From: Betaproteobacteria bacterium
GTDB lineage: Bacteria > Pseudomonadota > Gammaproteobacteria > Burkholderiales > Rhodocyclaceae
Direction: 5' to 3'
DNA length: 64,000 bases
Assembly: GCA_020621865.1 (NCBI GenBank)
Contig: JAHRYW010000001.1
Coordinates: forward strand, 329,577 to 393,576
The translations under genes were made by a program, and so were the position numbers. Each line of letters begins with the position of its first letter. Position 1 is the stretch's first letter. The notes beneath the pieces were generated by a model. The model searched no databases. It was given only the letters and a program-made list of their open reading frames with translations, and was not told the origin of the DNA. This document shows, piece after piece, positions 8,486-15,842 of the stretch.

Positions 8486-9522
8486 GCTGCCTCCAAGGGA
8501 TTGCGCGCAAAGCCCGGCTTGATGCGGGGCAGATTCCGGGTCAGGCTTGGATTGATGGCGGCCTCACCCTCCAGAATTTCATCAAGGATTCGAGTACGCT
8601 GAGCATCGGTCATCAGGGCGCGCTCCAAGGCACTAACCGTCCATCGCCCGTCCGCTTCGGCCAACTTCGCGGCACGCATCAATACGCCGCTCAAAGTGCC
8701 GATACAACCAAGAGTGTTCTCGTGGAGTGCCTGGGCATATTGAACCAGCTGGTCTCCCCACAAATGCGGGAGTACCGACTGAAATTTCTGAACACAGGCG
8801 GTGAAAGCCAGTACATCTTCAGGGCGGTCCTGGCGGTAACGCTCGCAGTGCACGACATGAATACGACGTGCCAGTTGCCCAGAGAGTGAAACCAGCTGAT
8901 ACAGGTCGTACGAGCCCACCATGACCATCTGGGAGCATCCTTTGTTGGCCAGGGACTTCAAAGTGTCGAGCTGGATTTCGAGGCGGCTGCGACGTGTTTG
9001 CCGAATGATGTGTGCAGCTTCATCGATGACGACAAAGCGCGTATCACGCTCCTTCAGGCAGCGCTCGACCGCAGTCCGCAGACCCGCTAATCCACCAGGG
9101 CTGATTCCGCGGGGGCGGACCATTTTGCCGGTGGCTGGGTTTATCCCATAGGCCACCTTGGGGGCACTCAAGTCCTCCCCCAGTTCGGCAAGCATTTGGG
9201 TATAAAACAGGCGCCACGAGAAGTCATCTTCACCCGATGCCGGGGCCTCGACATAGACCGCAGGAATCAATCCGGCATCCGAGTTCATTTCGGGCGTGGC
9301 ACTTTCCACGGCCTTTTTGACCATGTATTCGGCCAGGGTGCTCTTGCCAACCCCGCTCGGGCCAATCACGAGCAGGATGCTGCCCTGGCTGCCAGGGTAA
9401 ATCAGCGTGTTGAGCTCATCGATGACCTGCTTGATACGTGTGTGTTTGATACGCAGTTTCAGAATGGACTCGGAGGTGGCGAGAACCGGCGTCAAGGCGG
9501 GTTGGGAAGTTTTGTGAATCAT
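8482..9522 (-). CDS. tniB: TniB/TnsC-like AAA+ ATPase of transposition
   Basis: 346 residues with Walker A VIGPSGVGKST, Walker B RFVVIDEAAHII and a sensor-like VMVGSYDLYQL. TniB/TnsC proteins form ATP-dependent filaments on target DNA and link the TniQ target selector to the transposase. An AAGGTG ribosome-binding site precedes the ATG. It lies 8 nt after the tniA remnant and overlaps tniQ by 4 nt, the usual tniA-tniB-tniQ order. The coding sequence appears intact although its partner transposase is not. Confidence 0.88.
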   Translation of the reverse strand: MIHKTSQPALTPVLATSESILKLRIKHTRIKQVIDELNTLIYPGSQGSILLVIGPSGVGKSTLAEYMVKKAVESATPEMNSDAGLIPAVYVEAPASGEDDFSWRLFYTQMLAELGEDLSAPKVAYGINPATGKMVRPRGISPGGLAGLRTAVERCLKERDTRFVVIDEAAHIIRQTRRSRLEIQLDTLKSLANKGCSQMVMVGSYDLYQLVSLSGQLARRIHVVHCERYRQDRPEDVLAFTACVQKFQSVLPHLWGDQLVQYAQALHENTLGCIGTLSGVLMRAAKLAEADGRWTVSALERALMTDAQRTRILDEILEGEAAINPSLTRNLPRIKPGFARNPLEAA

Positions 9523-9530
9523 AGGTCACC

Positions 9531-10484
9531 TTAAAAAGTGTCAAAGTCTGGAAGGGGTTGCGGTGCTGTCGCCTCAGGCAGCGAGCCGCAGGAAGGGATG
9601 GAAGGTGATGACCTGTCTTCCGCCACGGATAGGGCGGTAGCTAATGTTTCCTTGTTGAGGCTAAATTTTTTCAGTGGGGCAACGGGGTTGATGCTGCCCA
9701 CTTGCAATGTGTTGTAGAGCGATTTGTTTTCTTGTTGGCGCTCCAGTGCAGCGGCCAATGCACCCTCGGGCGTAAAGACCTGCATGAATTCCCGCAGGCG
9801 CTGGCTGGCTTGCTCATCGTTCGTGTCGGTGCCACTACGGCGGGTGTATTCCTCGGTCAGGGCACGCCGCTCAAGTTCGGTCAGCTGACCCAGACCGACC
9901 AGGTTGCGGCAGGTCGCATGCAGCCAGCGGTCCTTGAAGCGGACGTACACGGATGAGGCATCCCACGGGTCATAGCGGACGGGCAGACTTTGGCCGGCGA
10001 GGCGAGGGTCGCGGAATTCGGGGTGCCAGTACAACTGGTCATTCACCTTGACGCCACGTTGGCGGTTGACGAGGCGAACGCCGCCGCGGTCGGCCGGTGG
10101 GCAGGTCGCAATCAGGAAATCCTGGTTGAAGAGAATCTGCCGCTGCGGGCGGGCGCCACTTTCTTTCAAGCCACGCCGAAAAGCTTCTCGGGGGCTGCAA
10201 TCCATGGCTGGATGGCGCTCGTTGTCGTAATACTCGGTGGCCCAGTATTCAAGGCCAAAGTACATCGCTTCCAGTGTCCATTCCGCAAAATTCACCGGCA
10301 GATGCTTGCCGGTCACCATCCGCACGTTCTTGGTGGCTTTGGTGTTGCCGGGCAAGTTATGGACATATTCGCTATGCGCACGCCCGAACATGCGTTCGAG
10401 AACTGCGCCGTGCCGCGGCTGGCCGGCCGGCCGAAAACGCAGATGCACCGCCATTACCTGGAGGAAGGTTTCAAAAGCTGGCAT
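9531..10484 (-). pseudogene. tniA: TniA/TnsB-like transposase, N-terminal half deleted
   Basis: The remaining 317 residues begin near the end of the RNase H-like catalytic core: GQPRHGAVLERMFG contains the third acidic residue (Glu) of the DDE triad, followed by YYDNERHPAMDCSPREAFRRG and the Mu-type C-terminal beta-barrel (YWHPEFRDPRLAGQSLPVRYDP is split across 140-170). The DNA-binding domains and the first two catalytic Asp residues are missing. Homology starts abruptly at about 10484, where the frame joins a small zinc-ribbon gene. An ATG at 10484 could start translation of the fragment, but it cannot be catalytic. Confidence 0.8.
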
Positions 10485-10707
10485 GTTCGGCACGGTACTT
10501 CTGCCAGTAACCGGGATTCTTGGCCGACCAGTCTTTGAAATACAGCGCATCGCTTTCCCGCATGATTGGACTCTCGCGACGTCGCTTGGCCTGCTTGCGC
10601 CGGCGCCGCTCGTTTTGGCAGCCTGGGTTTGAGCAAAACTGCTGATTTTTCGTCTGAGGCCAGGGCGTAAATGGGTTACCGCAGGCCTTGCATTGTCTGA
10701 TTGTCAT
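10471..10707 (-). pseudogene. Small zinc-ribbon protein gene, 3' end lost
   Basis: The frame encodes MTIRQCKACGNPFTP, then FCSNPGCQNERRRRKQAKRR and a tail ending YWQKYRAEHASF. Two Cys pairs and a basic stretch resemble small Cys-rich proteins often found beside transposase genes; I cannot name the family. After YRAEH the frame runs into tniA sequence and stops within four codons, so the natural C-terminus is probably missing. The same deletion removed the N-terminal half of tniA. The 78-residue product could still be expressed. Confidence 0.55.
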
Positions 10708-10828
10708 TACATTCTCCTAATGATGAGGAGGCTGCAATGCACTACTAGCCTGGATTTCGAGCAAATGCTGGCTTAGCTCGCTTGTCGTTCATGACATACC
10801 GGATGCAAAATCCATTCTTCATCAAAAA

Positions 10829-11671
10829 ATGACAAACAGTATGGCTCGTAAAAAATCATCCGTCCTCGATGACTTGGTCGATATTGCTGCCCAGCTTCCT
10901 TGGAAGGTCGGGGTCGGATTAGCCGTTATCGCCTATTTCATCCTGCACTACTACGCGACGCGGGCTCCGCTGACGACGAACCCGGTTGAATTGAAAGCGT
11001 TGGGCAAAACGATGGGGGATTCGGTGACGCATGGGGTAGGGACCATGCTGGCCACCGTATTCCAGTACATCGTTCCATTCGCATTTTTGGTGGGCGCATT
11101 CATTTCATTCTCACGCCGGCGCCGTAAGTCCGAGCTACACACTCAAGTAGCCAATGACCCAGCAGCGGATGCGTTGGAGAAAATGAGCTGGCGAGAGTTC
11201 GAAGGTCTGGTGGCCGAAGCGTTTCGCCAGCAGGGCTATCGCGTTGTAGAACGTGGCGGAGACGGCCCAGATGGTGGTGTCGACCTCGAACTCCATATGG
11301 GCAGCGACAAGTATCTAGTGCAATGTAAGCAATGGAAGTCACAGAAGGTCGGTGTGGCCATCGTCAGGGAGCTGTATGGTGTGATGGCCGCGGAACGTGC
11401 TGTTGGCGCCTTTGTAGTGGCATCCGGAGCCTTTACCGAAGAGGCGAAGAACTTTGCCGATGGTCGGGCCATCCAGCTATTCGATGCCAAAAAGTTACGT
11501 TCCATGATTGGCCATGCTCCCAGCGCTGTGCCGGTAGCTGAAGAAACGACGCCGGCGTGCCCGAAGTGTGGCGGTGAGATGGTCCGGCGGACTGCGAAGA
11601 AGGGCAGCAACGCCGGCAATCAGTTTTGGGGATGTTCGCGCTTTCCTAGCTGTACTGGGATTAGGAGCTAG
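10829..11671 (+). CDS. Membrane-anchored Mrr-type restriction endonuclease with C-terminal zinc ribbon
   Basis: 280 residues. Two predicted membrane helices (about 25-43 and 79-97) are followed by an Mrr_cat/PD-(D/E)xK domain: E130 in FEGLVAEAF, D152 in GGDGPDGGVDLEL and Q165-x-K167 in YLVQCKQWK. The end is a topoisomerase-type zinc ribbon with C244, C247, C269 and C275. Mrr-like enzymes cut modified or foreign DNA; membrane tethering suggests action on incoming DNA, which is inference. Starts at 10829 or 10841 are both possible, neither with a clear ribosome-binding site. It is transposon cargo and precedes the DUF3644 gene by 8 nt. Confidence 0.8.
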   Translation: MTNSMARKKSSVLDDLVDIAAQLPWKVGVGLAVIAYFILHYYATRAPLTTNPVELKALGKTMGDSVTHGVGTMLATVFQYIVPFAFLVGAFISFSRRRRKSELHTQVANDPAADALEKMSWREFEGLVAEAFRQQGYRVVERGGDGPDGGVDLELHMGSDKYLVQCKQWKSQKVGVAIVRELYGVMAAERAVGAFVVASGAFTEEAKNFADGRAIQLFDAKKLRSMIGHAPSAVPVAEETTPACPKCGGEMVRRTAKKGSNAGNQFWGCSRFPSCTGIRS

Positions 11672-11679
11672 GAGTATCG

Positions 11680-12690
11680 ATGAAGCCCAGGTCTAGGAAT
11701 CTCCTGAACAAGGCAGTAGATGCGCTGATTGCAGCCATAGAAATCTACAACAAGCCTGTTTTTCAGTATCGAGAAGAAACCTTTGCGATTCTCGCCATTA
11801 ACGCTTGGGAGCTACTGGTCAAGGCGCGTTTGCTGCAATTGGCTGGAAACAAGATGGCTGCCATTTTGGAGTACGAACGCCGCAAGAAGGCCGATGGTGA
11901 ATATTCGGAAAAGGCGTACCGGCGTCGGAACAAGGCTGGCAATGTGGTAACTGTCGGCCTATTCAAGGCCATCGAGCGTCTGAATTCAAGCTATGGTGCT
12001 GCCGTCGAATTGCCAATCCGACAGAATTTGGAGGCCTTGTCGGAGATTCGGGACAATGCGGTGCATTTTGCTAACAAGGACCTGGCATTTGCTAAAGCAT
12101 TCCATGAAATTAGCTCGGCTACCGTGGCAAATTTCGTGCAGGCCGCACGTATCTGGTTCGGTGATGACCTATCCGGACAGCGCATGTTTTTAATGCCATT
12201 AGCTTTCGTCTCAGGTGTGAACACGGTGCCTGGCCTCTGCATGAATGGAGAGGAGCGTCATCTGGCGAAGTATCTTGAAGCAATCAAAGCTAACGATTCT
12301 GGCCATGATGGTGACTTTTCTGTGGCATTGACTGTTGAAGTTGCCCTGAAGCGAACCAAGGAGGGGGCTGGTAACGTCTTCAGCGTTTCTAACCATCCAT
12401 CAGCATTACCGATAAGACTGGATGAGGCTGATATACGTGAGACTTACCCTTGGGAGTACAAAAACCTGACCCAACGTCTCCGCCTGAGGTATGAAAACTT
12501 CAAGGTGAACGGTCAATACCACCAAATTCGTAAGGCACTTGAGGGCGATAGTCGTTTCTGTAGGGAACGACTACTAGACCCACTCAAGCCGGATGGCACA
12601 AAGAAAAAGTTCTACAACTCCAACATATTGCGTGAATTTGACCCTCATTACGTGAGGCGGAAACAGCCTGCGAATCCAGAAACGGCCTAA
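11680..12690 (+). CDS. DUF3644 (HEPN-like) protein
   Basis: 336 residues. The N-terminal block AIEIYNKPVFQYREETFAIL followed by AINAWELLVKARLLQLAG is the DUF3644 signature, and RDNAVH at 124-129 fits the R-x4-6-H motif of HEPN nucleases. The AGGAG ribosome-binding site overlaps the stop of the Mrr-type gene and the gap is 8 nt, so the two probably form an operon. Function is not established; HEPN-like motif, pairing with a nuclease and position on a transposon suggest a defence or toxin role. A 10-bp hairpin lies 20 nt after its stop. Confidence 0.75.
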   Translation: MKPRSRNLLNKAVDALIAAIEIYNKPVFQYREETFAILAINAWELLVKARLLQLAGNKMAAILEYERRKKADGEYSEKAYRRRNKAGNVVTVGLFKAIERLNSSYGAAVELPIRQNLEALSEIRDNAVHFANKDLAFAKAFHEISSATVANFVQAARIWFGDDLSGQRMFLMPLAFVSGVNTVPGLCMNGEERHLAKYLEAIKANDSGHDGDFSVALTVEVALKRTKEGAGNVFSVSNHPSALPIRLDEADIRETYPWEYKNLTQRLRLRYENFKVNGQYHQIRKALEGDSRFCRERLLDPLKPDGTKKKFYNSNILREFDPHYVRRKQPANPETA

Positions 12691-12710
12691 GGCCTGAGGC
12701 AAAAAGCAAG

Positions 12711-12736
12711 AAGCCCATGTCGCTGAACATGGGCTT
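12711..12736 (-). terminator. 10-bp hairpin between DUF3644 and Bax-inhibitor genes
   Basis: AAGCCCATGT and ACATGGGCTT pair perfectly around a 6-nt loop. Read on the minus strand the stem is followed by CTTGCTTTTTG, a loose T-rich tract, so it may terminate the Bax-inhibitor transcript about 260 nt after its stop. It could work in both directions. The same hairpin is present in copy B at 21676-21702. Confidence 0.5.
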
Positions 12737-12992
12737 CGTAAATCTTGAACCTTGGCGCTCATGGCCAGGGCTTGCGGCTGATTGCCGTTGGGGTGTTACT
12801 CGGTCATCTTGTCGAACTGCGGCGGATTTTCAGTCATGCTGCCTCCAATCGCGTTGTTCCTGAAGGGCCTGACCAACTGCCCGTCAGGCTTCGATTCCAG
12901 ATTACTCCTCCAGACAAAAAAGTCCACGGGTAGAACGGAAAAACGGCCCGCCAATTGGCGAGCCGTTGTGCCACCGGTCTGCATCGAGCAGG

Positions 12993-13667
12993 TTAGTCGT
13001 TGCTGGAGAATCCAAGCAGTTGCAGCACCGACAGGAAAAGGTTCAGCACGTTCAGGTACATGCTGACTGCGGCCATCACATAGTTGTCCTCTTCGCCCCG
13101 CACCAGACGGTTGGTGTCGTACAGGATGAAGCCTGAGAACAGGAGCGCTGCGACGGCCGATACGCCAGCCTGCATGGCCGGGACAAACATCGCTGCAATG
13201 CTGGCCAGGATGACGACAATCAAGCCGGCGAACAGGAAGCCGCCCATGCGGGAGAAATCCTTGCCAGTCTTATGAACATACGCCGTCAGGGCCAAGGTGA
13301 CCGCGGTGGTTATCACGGCTGCGGTCAGCACGGTGCTGCTGCCACCAGGCATGTTGATGTAGTGGGTCAGTGTCGGGCCGATACCCATACCGCTGAGGGC
13401 GGTGAAGGTGAGCATAGCTGGCACGGCTGCTGCGGTATTCCGTTTCTTGTGCAGATAGAACAGCGGCACCAGGCCGAGCAGGGTAAATACGATGCCGGCC
13501 AGCGGGCCAAAACCGGCCAGCATGCTGATACCTGCGCCTACGCCGGCAACAGCTGTTGAAAGAGCGAGCAGTTGGTAGGTATTGCGAATGACACGGTTGG
13601 TGTCGGGCGCCGCAAACGTGCCATATTCGGTTCTGCTCAGGTCGATAACACGTGCTTCAGTGCGCAT
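12993..13667 (-). CDS. Bax inhibitor-1/YccA (TMBIM) family membrane protein, copy A
   Basis: 224 residues, about seven hydrophobic helices, and the family end segment FSGFILYDTNRLVRGEEDNYVMAA with the conserved acidic positions of the channel pore region. BI-1/YccA proteins are inner-membrane proteins; E. coli YccA modulates FtsH and bacterial homologues have calcium-leak activity. GGAGGAG lies just before the ATG. It differs from copy B at seven residues (F18L, N77S, M94L, I96L, T101A, N186S and D193N, counted by eye). It lies inside the transposon boundaries, on the opposite strand to the nuclease cargo. Confidence 0.9.
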   Translation of the reverse strand: MRTEARVIDLSRTEYGTFAAPDTNRVIRNTYQLLALSTAVAGVGAGISMLAGFGPLAGIVFTLLGLVPLFYLHKKRNTAAAVPAMLTFTALSGMGIGPTLTHYINMPGGSSTVLTAAVITTAVTLALTAYVHKTGKDFSRMGGFLFAGLIVVILASIAAMFVPAMQAGVSAVAALLFSGFILYDTNRLVRGEEDNYVMAAVSMYLNVLNLFLSVLQLLGFSSND

Positions 13668-13899
13668 GGTGGAAAACTCCTCCAGTGGTTGGTGACGTCA
13701 CTGTAAGTTGTAGCTCGTTACCAAAAAATCAATACACTACTGAGTTTGTATTCGAAAAAATCGAACCAATACGAATGGCTAGCGAGTTTTTTCAGGATGC
13801 TGACCCCAATCCGCGTACTCAGCCGTTGGCCGGGGTAGAGCGCGCAGTTCTCGTGGAGAACAGGTCGAAATCTGCCTGTTTTCTAAGCCAATATTTTTT

Positions 13900-14031
13900 G
13901 GACACCTTATGCTTTATTTTCTGCCGATAGGACAGGTTATGTTTTATCAGCATGCGAGTGACTCGGCGCGGAGCCTGATGTTGCGGACAGGTTATGCCTT
14001 ATTTTCCGGTCAACTTACGGCTAACGGCACA
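13900..14031. repeat. Right transposon end with three motif repeats
   Basis: Three copies of the GGACA-N2-TTATGCTTTAT motif share one orientation: 13900-13918, 13924-13948 (preceded by CCGATA) and 13984-14003. The terminal TTACGGCTAACGGCACA at 14015-14031 is the inverted partner of the left terminus. The spacing of the copies (about 25 and 60 bp) suits an array of transposase sites. Confidence 0.65.
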
Positions 14032-14041
14032 TCTGCAAAAG

Positions 14042-14075
14042 AAAAAGCCAACCGACATCGGTTGGCTTTTTTGTT
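14042..14075. terminator. Strong intrinsic terminator outside the right transposon end
   Basis: AAAAAGCCAACCG pairs with CGGTTGGCTTTTTT around ACAT, with T-tracts on both strands, so it can terminate in both directions. It lies 10 nt outside the transposon end and 40 nt after the stop of the hsdS relic, and may be that gene's terminator. A related 40-bp sequence occurs at 21522-21561. Confidence 0.8.
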
Positions 14076-14113
14076 GTCTGGTCGGTATCTGGTCAGAGCT
14101 GGGTAAAACTCAA

Positions 14114-14230
14114 TCAAGCGGCTTCCAGCGCTGATCCGATCAGGGTGTCGGCTAGCGTGGCTTCATGCTGCCCGGCGGTAGCGAGGTCAGTTTTCAATCG
14201 GTCGCATAGAGCCATGAGTTCGCCAACTTT
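14114..14230 (-). pseudogene. Relic of an hsdS C-terminus
   Basis: The minus strand reads KVGELMALCDRLKTDL, then ATAGQHEATLADTLIGSALEAA and a stop. This is the C-terminal helix of type I specificity subunits (compare RVEELMALCDALE in the intact hsdS of this window). No recognition domain is visible upstream, where the sequence becomes AT-rich. It is evidence of a second, lost type I restriction locus next to the transposon insertion. Confidence 0.65.
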
Positions 14231-14567
14231 ACAGGCACCTGTATACCCGGGTTGTACAACAAAGCCTCTATGTCGTAATATGAGTTGTTAAAAATATCAA
14301 AAGTTATAAATTTTTATCAAAGCCGAAGTGGCCGGACAGGCGTTAGCCTGGCTTATGCGAGCTAAAGATAAATTCAGCGCGCGGCGTATTCTCGGCGTAA
14401 CGTATGGGCTGAGCCGGTTCGCTGGCGTTGATTGTGGCAAGGTGAGTCATGGCCGATGAGGGCAATTCCACGCTTATCCGTGCGAAGCAGGGATTGATAC
14501 CCAGAACTAGAATGATGAATCGCAATGCCAAGTAGCCTGCCAACATCACTGTTCTTGAATCAGGAAA
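14231..14567. other. Gap between hsdS relic and HD-GYP gene
   Basis: The first 100 bases are AT-rich and contain a TTGTACAA palindrome. A minus-strand frame at 14343-14546 would encode 67 residues starting with a secretion-signal-like MLAGYLALRFIILVLG, but there is no ribosome-binding site and I do not call it. The promoter of the HD-GYP operon should lie here; no clear -35/-10 pair was recognised. Confidence 0.4.
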
Positions 14568-15842
14568 ATGAGTAGCGATCCCACCATCGATGTCAGCGAG
14601 CTTCGGATAGGGCTCTACGTCTATCTCGACCTGCGCTGGTTCGACCACCCGTTTGCCCTCAGTCACTTCAAGATCAAGACCGAGGAGCAGATCAAGACCA
14701 TCCGTGGCCTGGGGCTTAAGCGCGTGCGCTACAGTCCGGACCTCAGCGACCAGAAGGAGCCGGACGACAGCGCACCGGCCGCCGACCAGAAGGGCGCTGA
14801 CGAGGTCAGCCCGGTGATTGCCCAGGCGCTGGCCGCCAAGAAGGCTATGATCGAGCGCATCCGCAAGCAGCGCGAAACAGCTGCGCGCATCGAGAACGCT
14901 TTTGTAGTGACGGCCACGACGATCCGCGAAATCGAAAAGAATGTGCTGACCAAGCCGGCTGAAACGCTGAAATCGGCCAATCAGCTGATCACGCAGATTT
15001 CAGACTCCATTCTCAGTGCGCCAGAATTGGCCATCCACGTCATGGGTGACATGGTTGGCGGCGAAGAGTTGTATTTCCACTCGCTCAACGTCACCATGCT
15101 CTCGCTTATGCTAGCCCGAGACCTCGGCGTGCCGCAGGAGGTCGTATCCACCCTCGGTATGGGGGCAATGTTCCACGACCTCGGGCGCTCGGAAATCCCT
15201 AGCCGCATCCTGCTCAAGATGGAGCCTCTGACCCTGGCCGAGCAGCATCTTTACGAGCAGCATTGCGACTATGGCGTGACGCTCGGCAAGAAACTGGGTT
15301 TCTCGCCCGCCGTTCTCGCCATCATCCAGCAGCATCATGAGATGTTCGACGGTTCCGGCTACCCACAGCGGCTCAAGGGGGACAGCATCAACCTGCTGGC
15401 GCGCATCGTCGGGCTGGCAAATTACTACGACGAGCTGTGCAATCCGCACAATATCGCCAATGCGCTGATGCCGCACGAAGCGCTGTCGCTCATGTTCGCC
15501 AAGCTGCGCGGCAAGTTCGACCCGCGCCTGCTGCAGTTGCTCATCCGCCGGCTCGGGGTCTATCCGCCGGGCACCGTCGTGCAATTGTCGAATGGCGCCA
15601 TGGCCATGGTGGCGACGGTCAATACAAACCATCCCATGAAACCCATCCTCATCGTGTACGACGAATCTGTCCCCCGCGATGAAGCCATCCTTATCGACCT
15701 CTCGGTCGATTCGGAACTCAACATCGCCAAGGCCATCAAGCCAGCACTGGTCCCCCAGCATATCTACGATTACCTCAGCCCACGCAAGCGGGTCAGTTAC
15801 TACTTCGACGCCAATCATGGTCAGAAGGGGGAAAGGACATGA
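14568..15842 (+). CDS. HD-GYP domain cyclic-di-GMP phosphodiesterase
   Basis: 424 residues. A DUF3391-type N-terminal region (about 5-60) precedes an HD-GYP domain with HD at 203-204 (MFHDLGR), HHE at 256-258 and DGSGYP at 261-266, the metal and substrate signature of c-di-GMP phosphodiesterases. Charged segments at 80-125 look coiled-coil. AGGAAA sits just before the ATG. The stop overlaps the start of a histidine kinase gene (ATGA), so the pair is probably a signalling operon. This is the first clearly core-type gene after the accessory region. Confidence 0.9.
   Translation: MSSDPTIDVSELRIGLYVYLDLRWFDHPFALSHFKIKTEEQIKTIRGLGLKRVRYSPDLSDQKEPDDSAPAADQKGADEVSPVIAQALAAKKAMIERIRKQRETAARIENAFVVTATTIREIEKNVLTKPAETLKSANQLITQISDSILSAPELAIHVMGDMVGGEELYFHSLNVTMLSLMLARDLGVPQEVVSTLGMGAMFHDLGRSEIPSRILLKMEPLTLAEQHLYEQHCDYGVTLGKKLGFSPAVLAIIQQHHEMFDGSGYPQRLKGDSINLLARIVGLANYYDELCNPHNIANALMPHEALSLMFAKLRGKFDPRLLQLLIRRLGVYPPGTVVQLSNGAMAMVATVNTNHPMKPILIVYDESVPRDEAILIDLSVDSELNIAKAIKPALVPQHIYDYLSPRKRVSYYFDANHGQKGERT

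Larger units (their letters stand above)
12705..13997. repeat. Duplicated Bax-inhibitor block, copy A
   Basis: This block matches 21672-22837. It runs from the AAGCCCATGT hairpin through the 260-nt region after the gene, the whole coding sequence and about 100 nt beyond it. After a diverged stretch, 26 bases at 13972-13997 match 22812-22837 at 25 positions. The non-coding part is also highly similar, so the duplication is of DNA, not just of protein. Confidence 0.85.
6971..14031. mobile_element. Defective Tn7/Tn5053-like transposon, about 7.06 kb
   Basis: The left terminus TGTGCCGTTAAGCATAA and the reverse complement of the right terminus, TGTGCCGTTAGCCGTAA, agree at 14 of 17 positions and begin with the TGT of Tn7/Tn402-type elements. 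The flanking pentamers TCTGT (6966-6970) and TCTGC (14032-14036) differ at one base, close to the 5-bp target duplication of this group. Both ends contain several copies of a GGACA-N2-TTATGCTTTAT motif, as expected of transposase binding sites. Inside are tniQ, tniB, a truncated tniA, a truncated zinc-ribbon gene and cargo. With tniA broken it cannot move on its own. Boundaries come from sequence comparison only. Confidence 0.7.

Noticed and set aside
14343-14666. Minus-strand ORF of 67-107 codons with a signal-like start
   Set aside because: No ribosome-binding site, overlaps the HD-GYP gene start, composition looks random.
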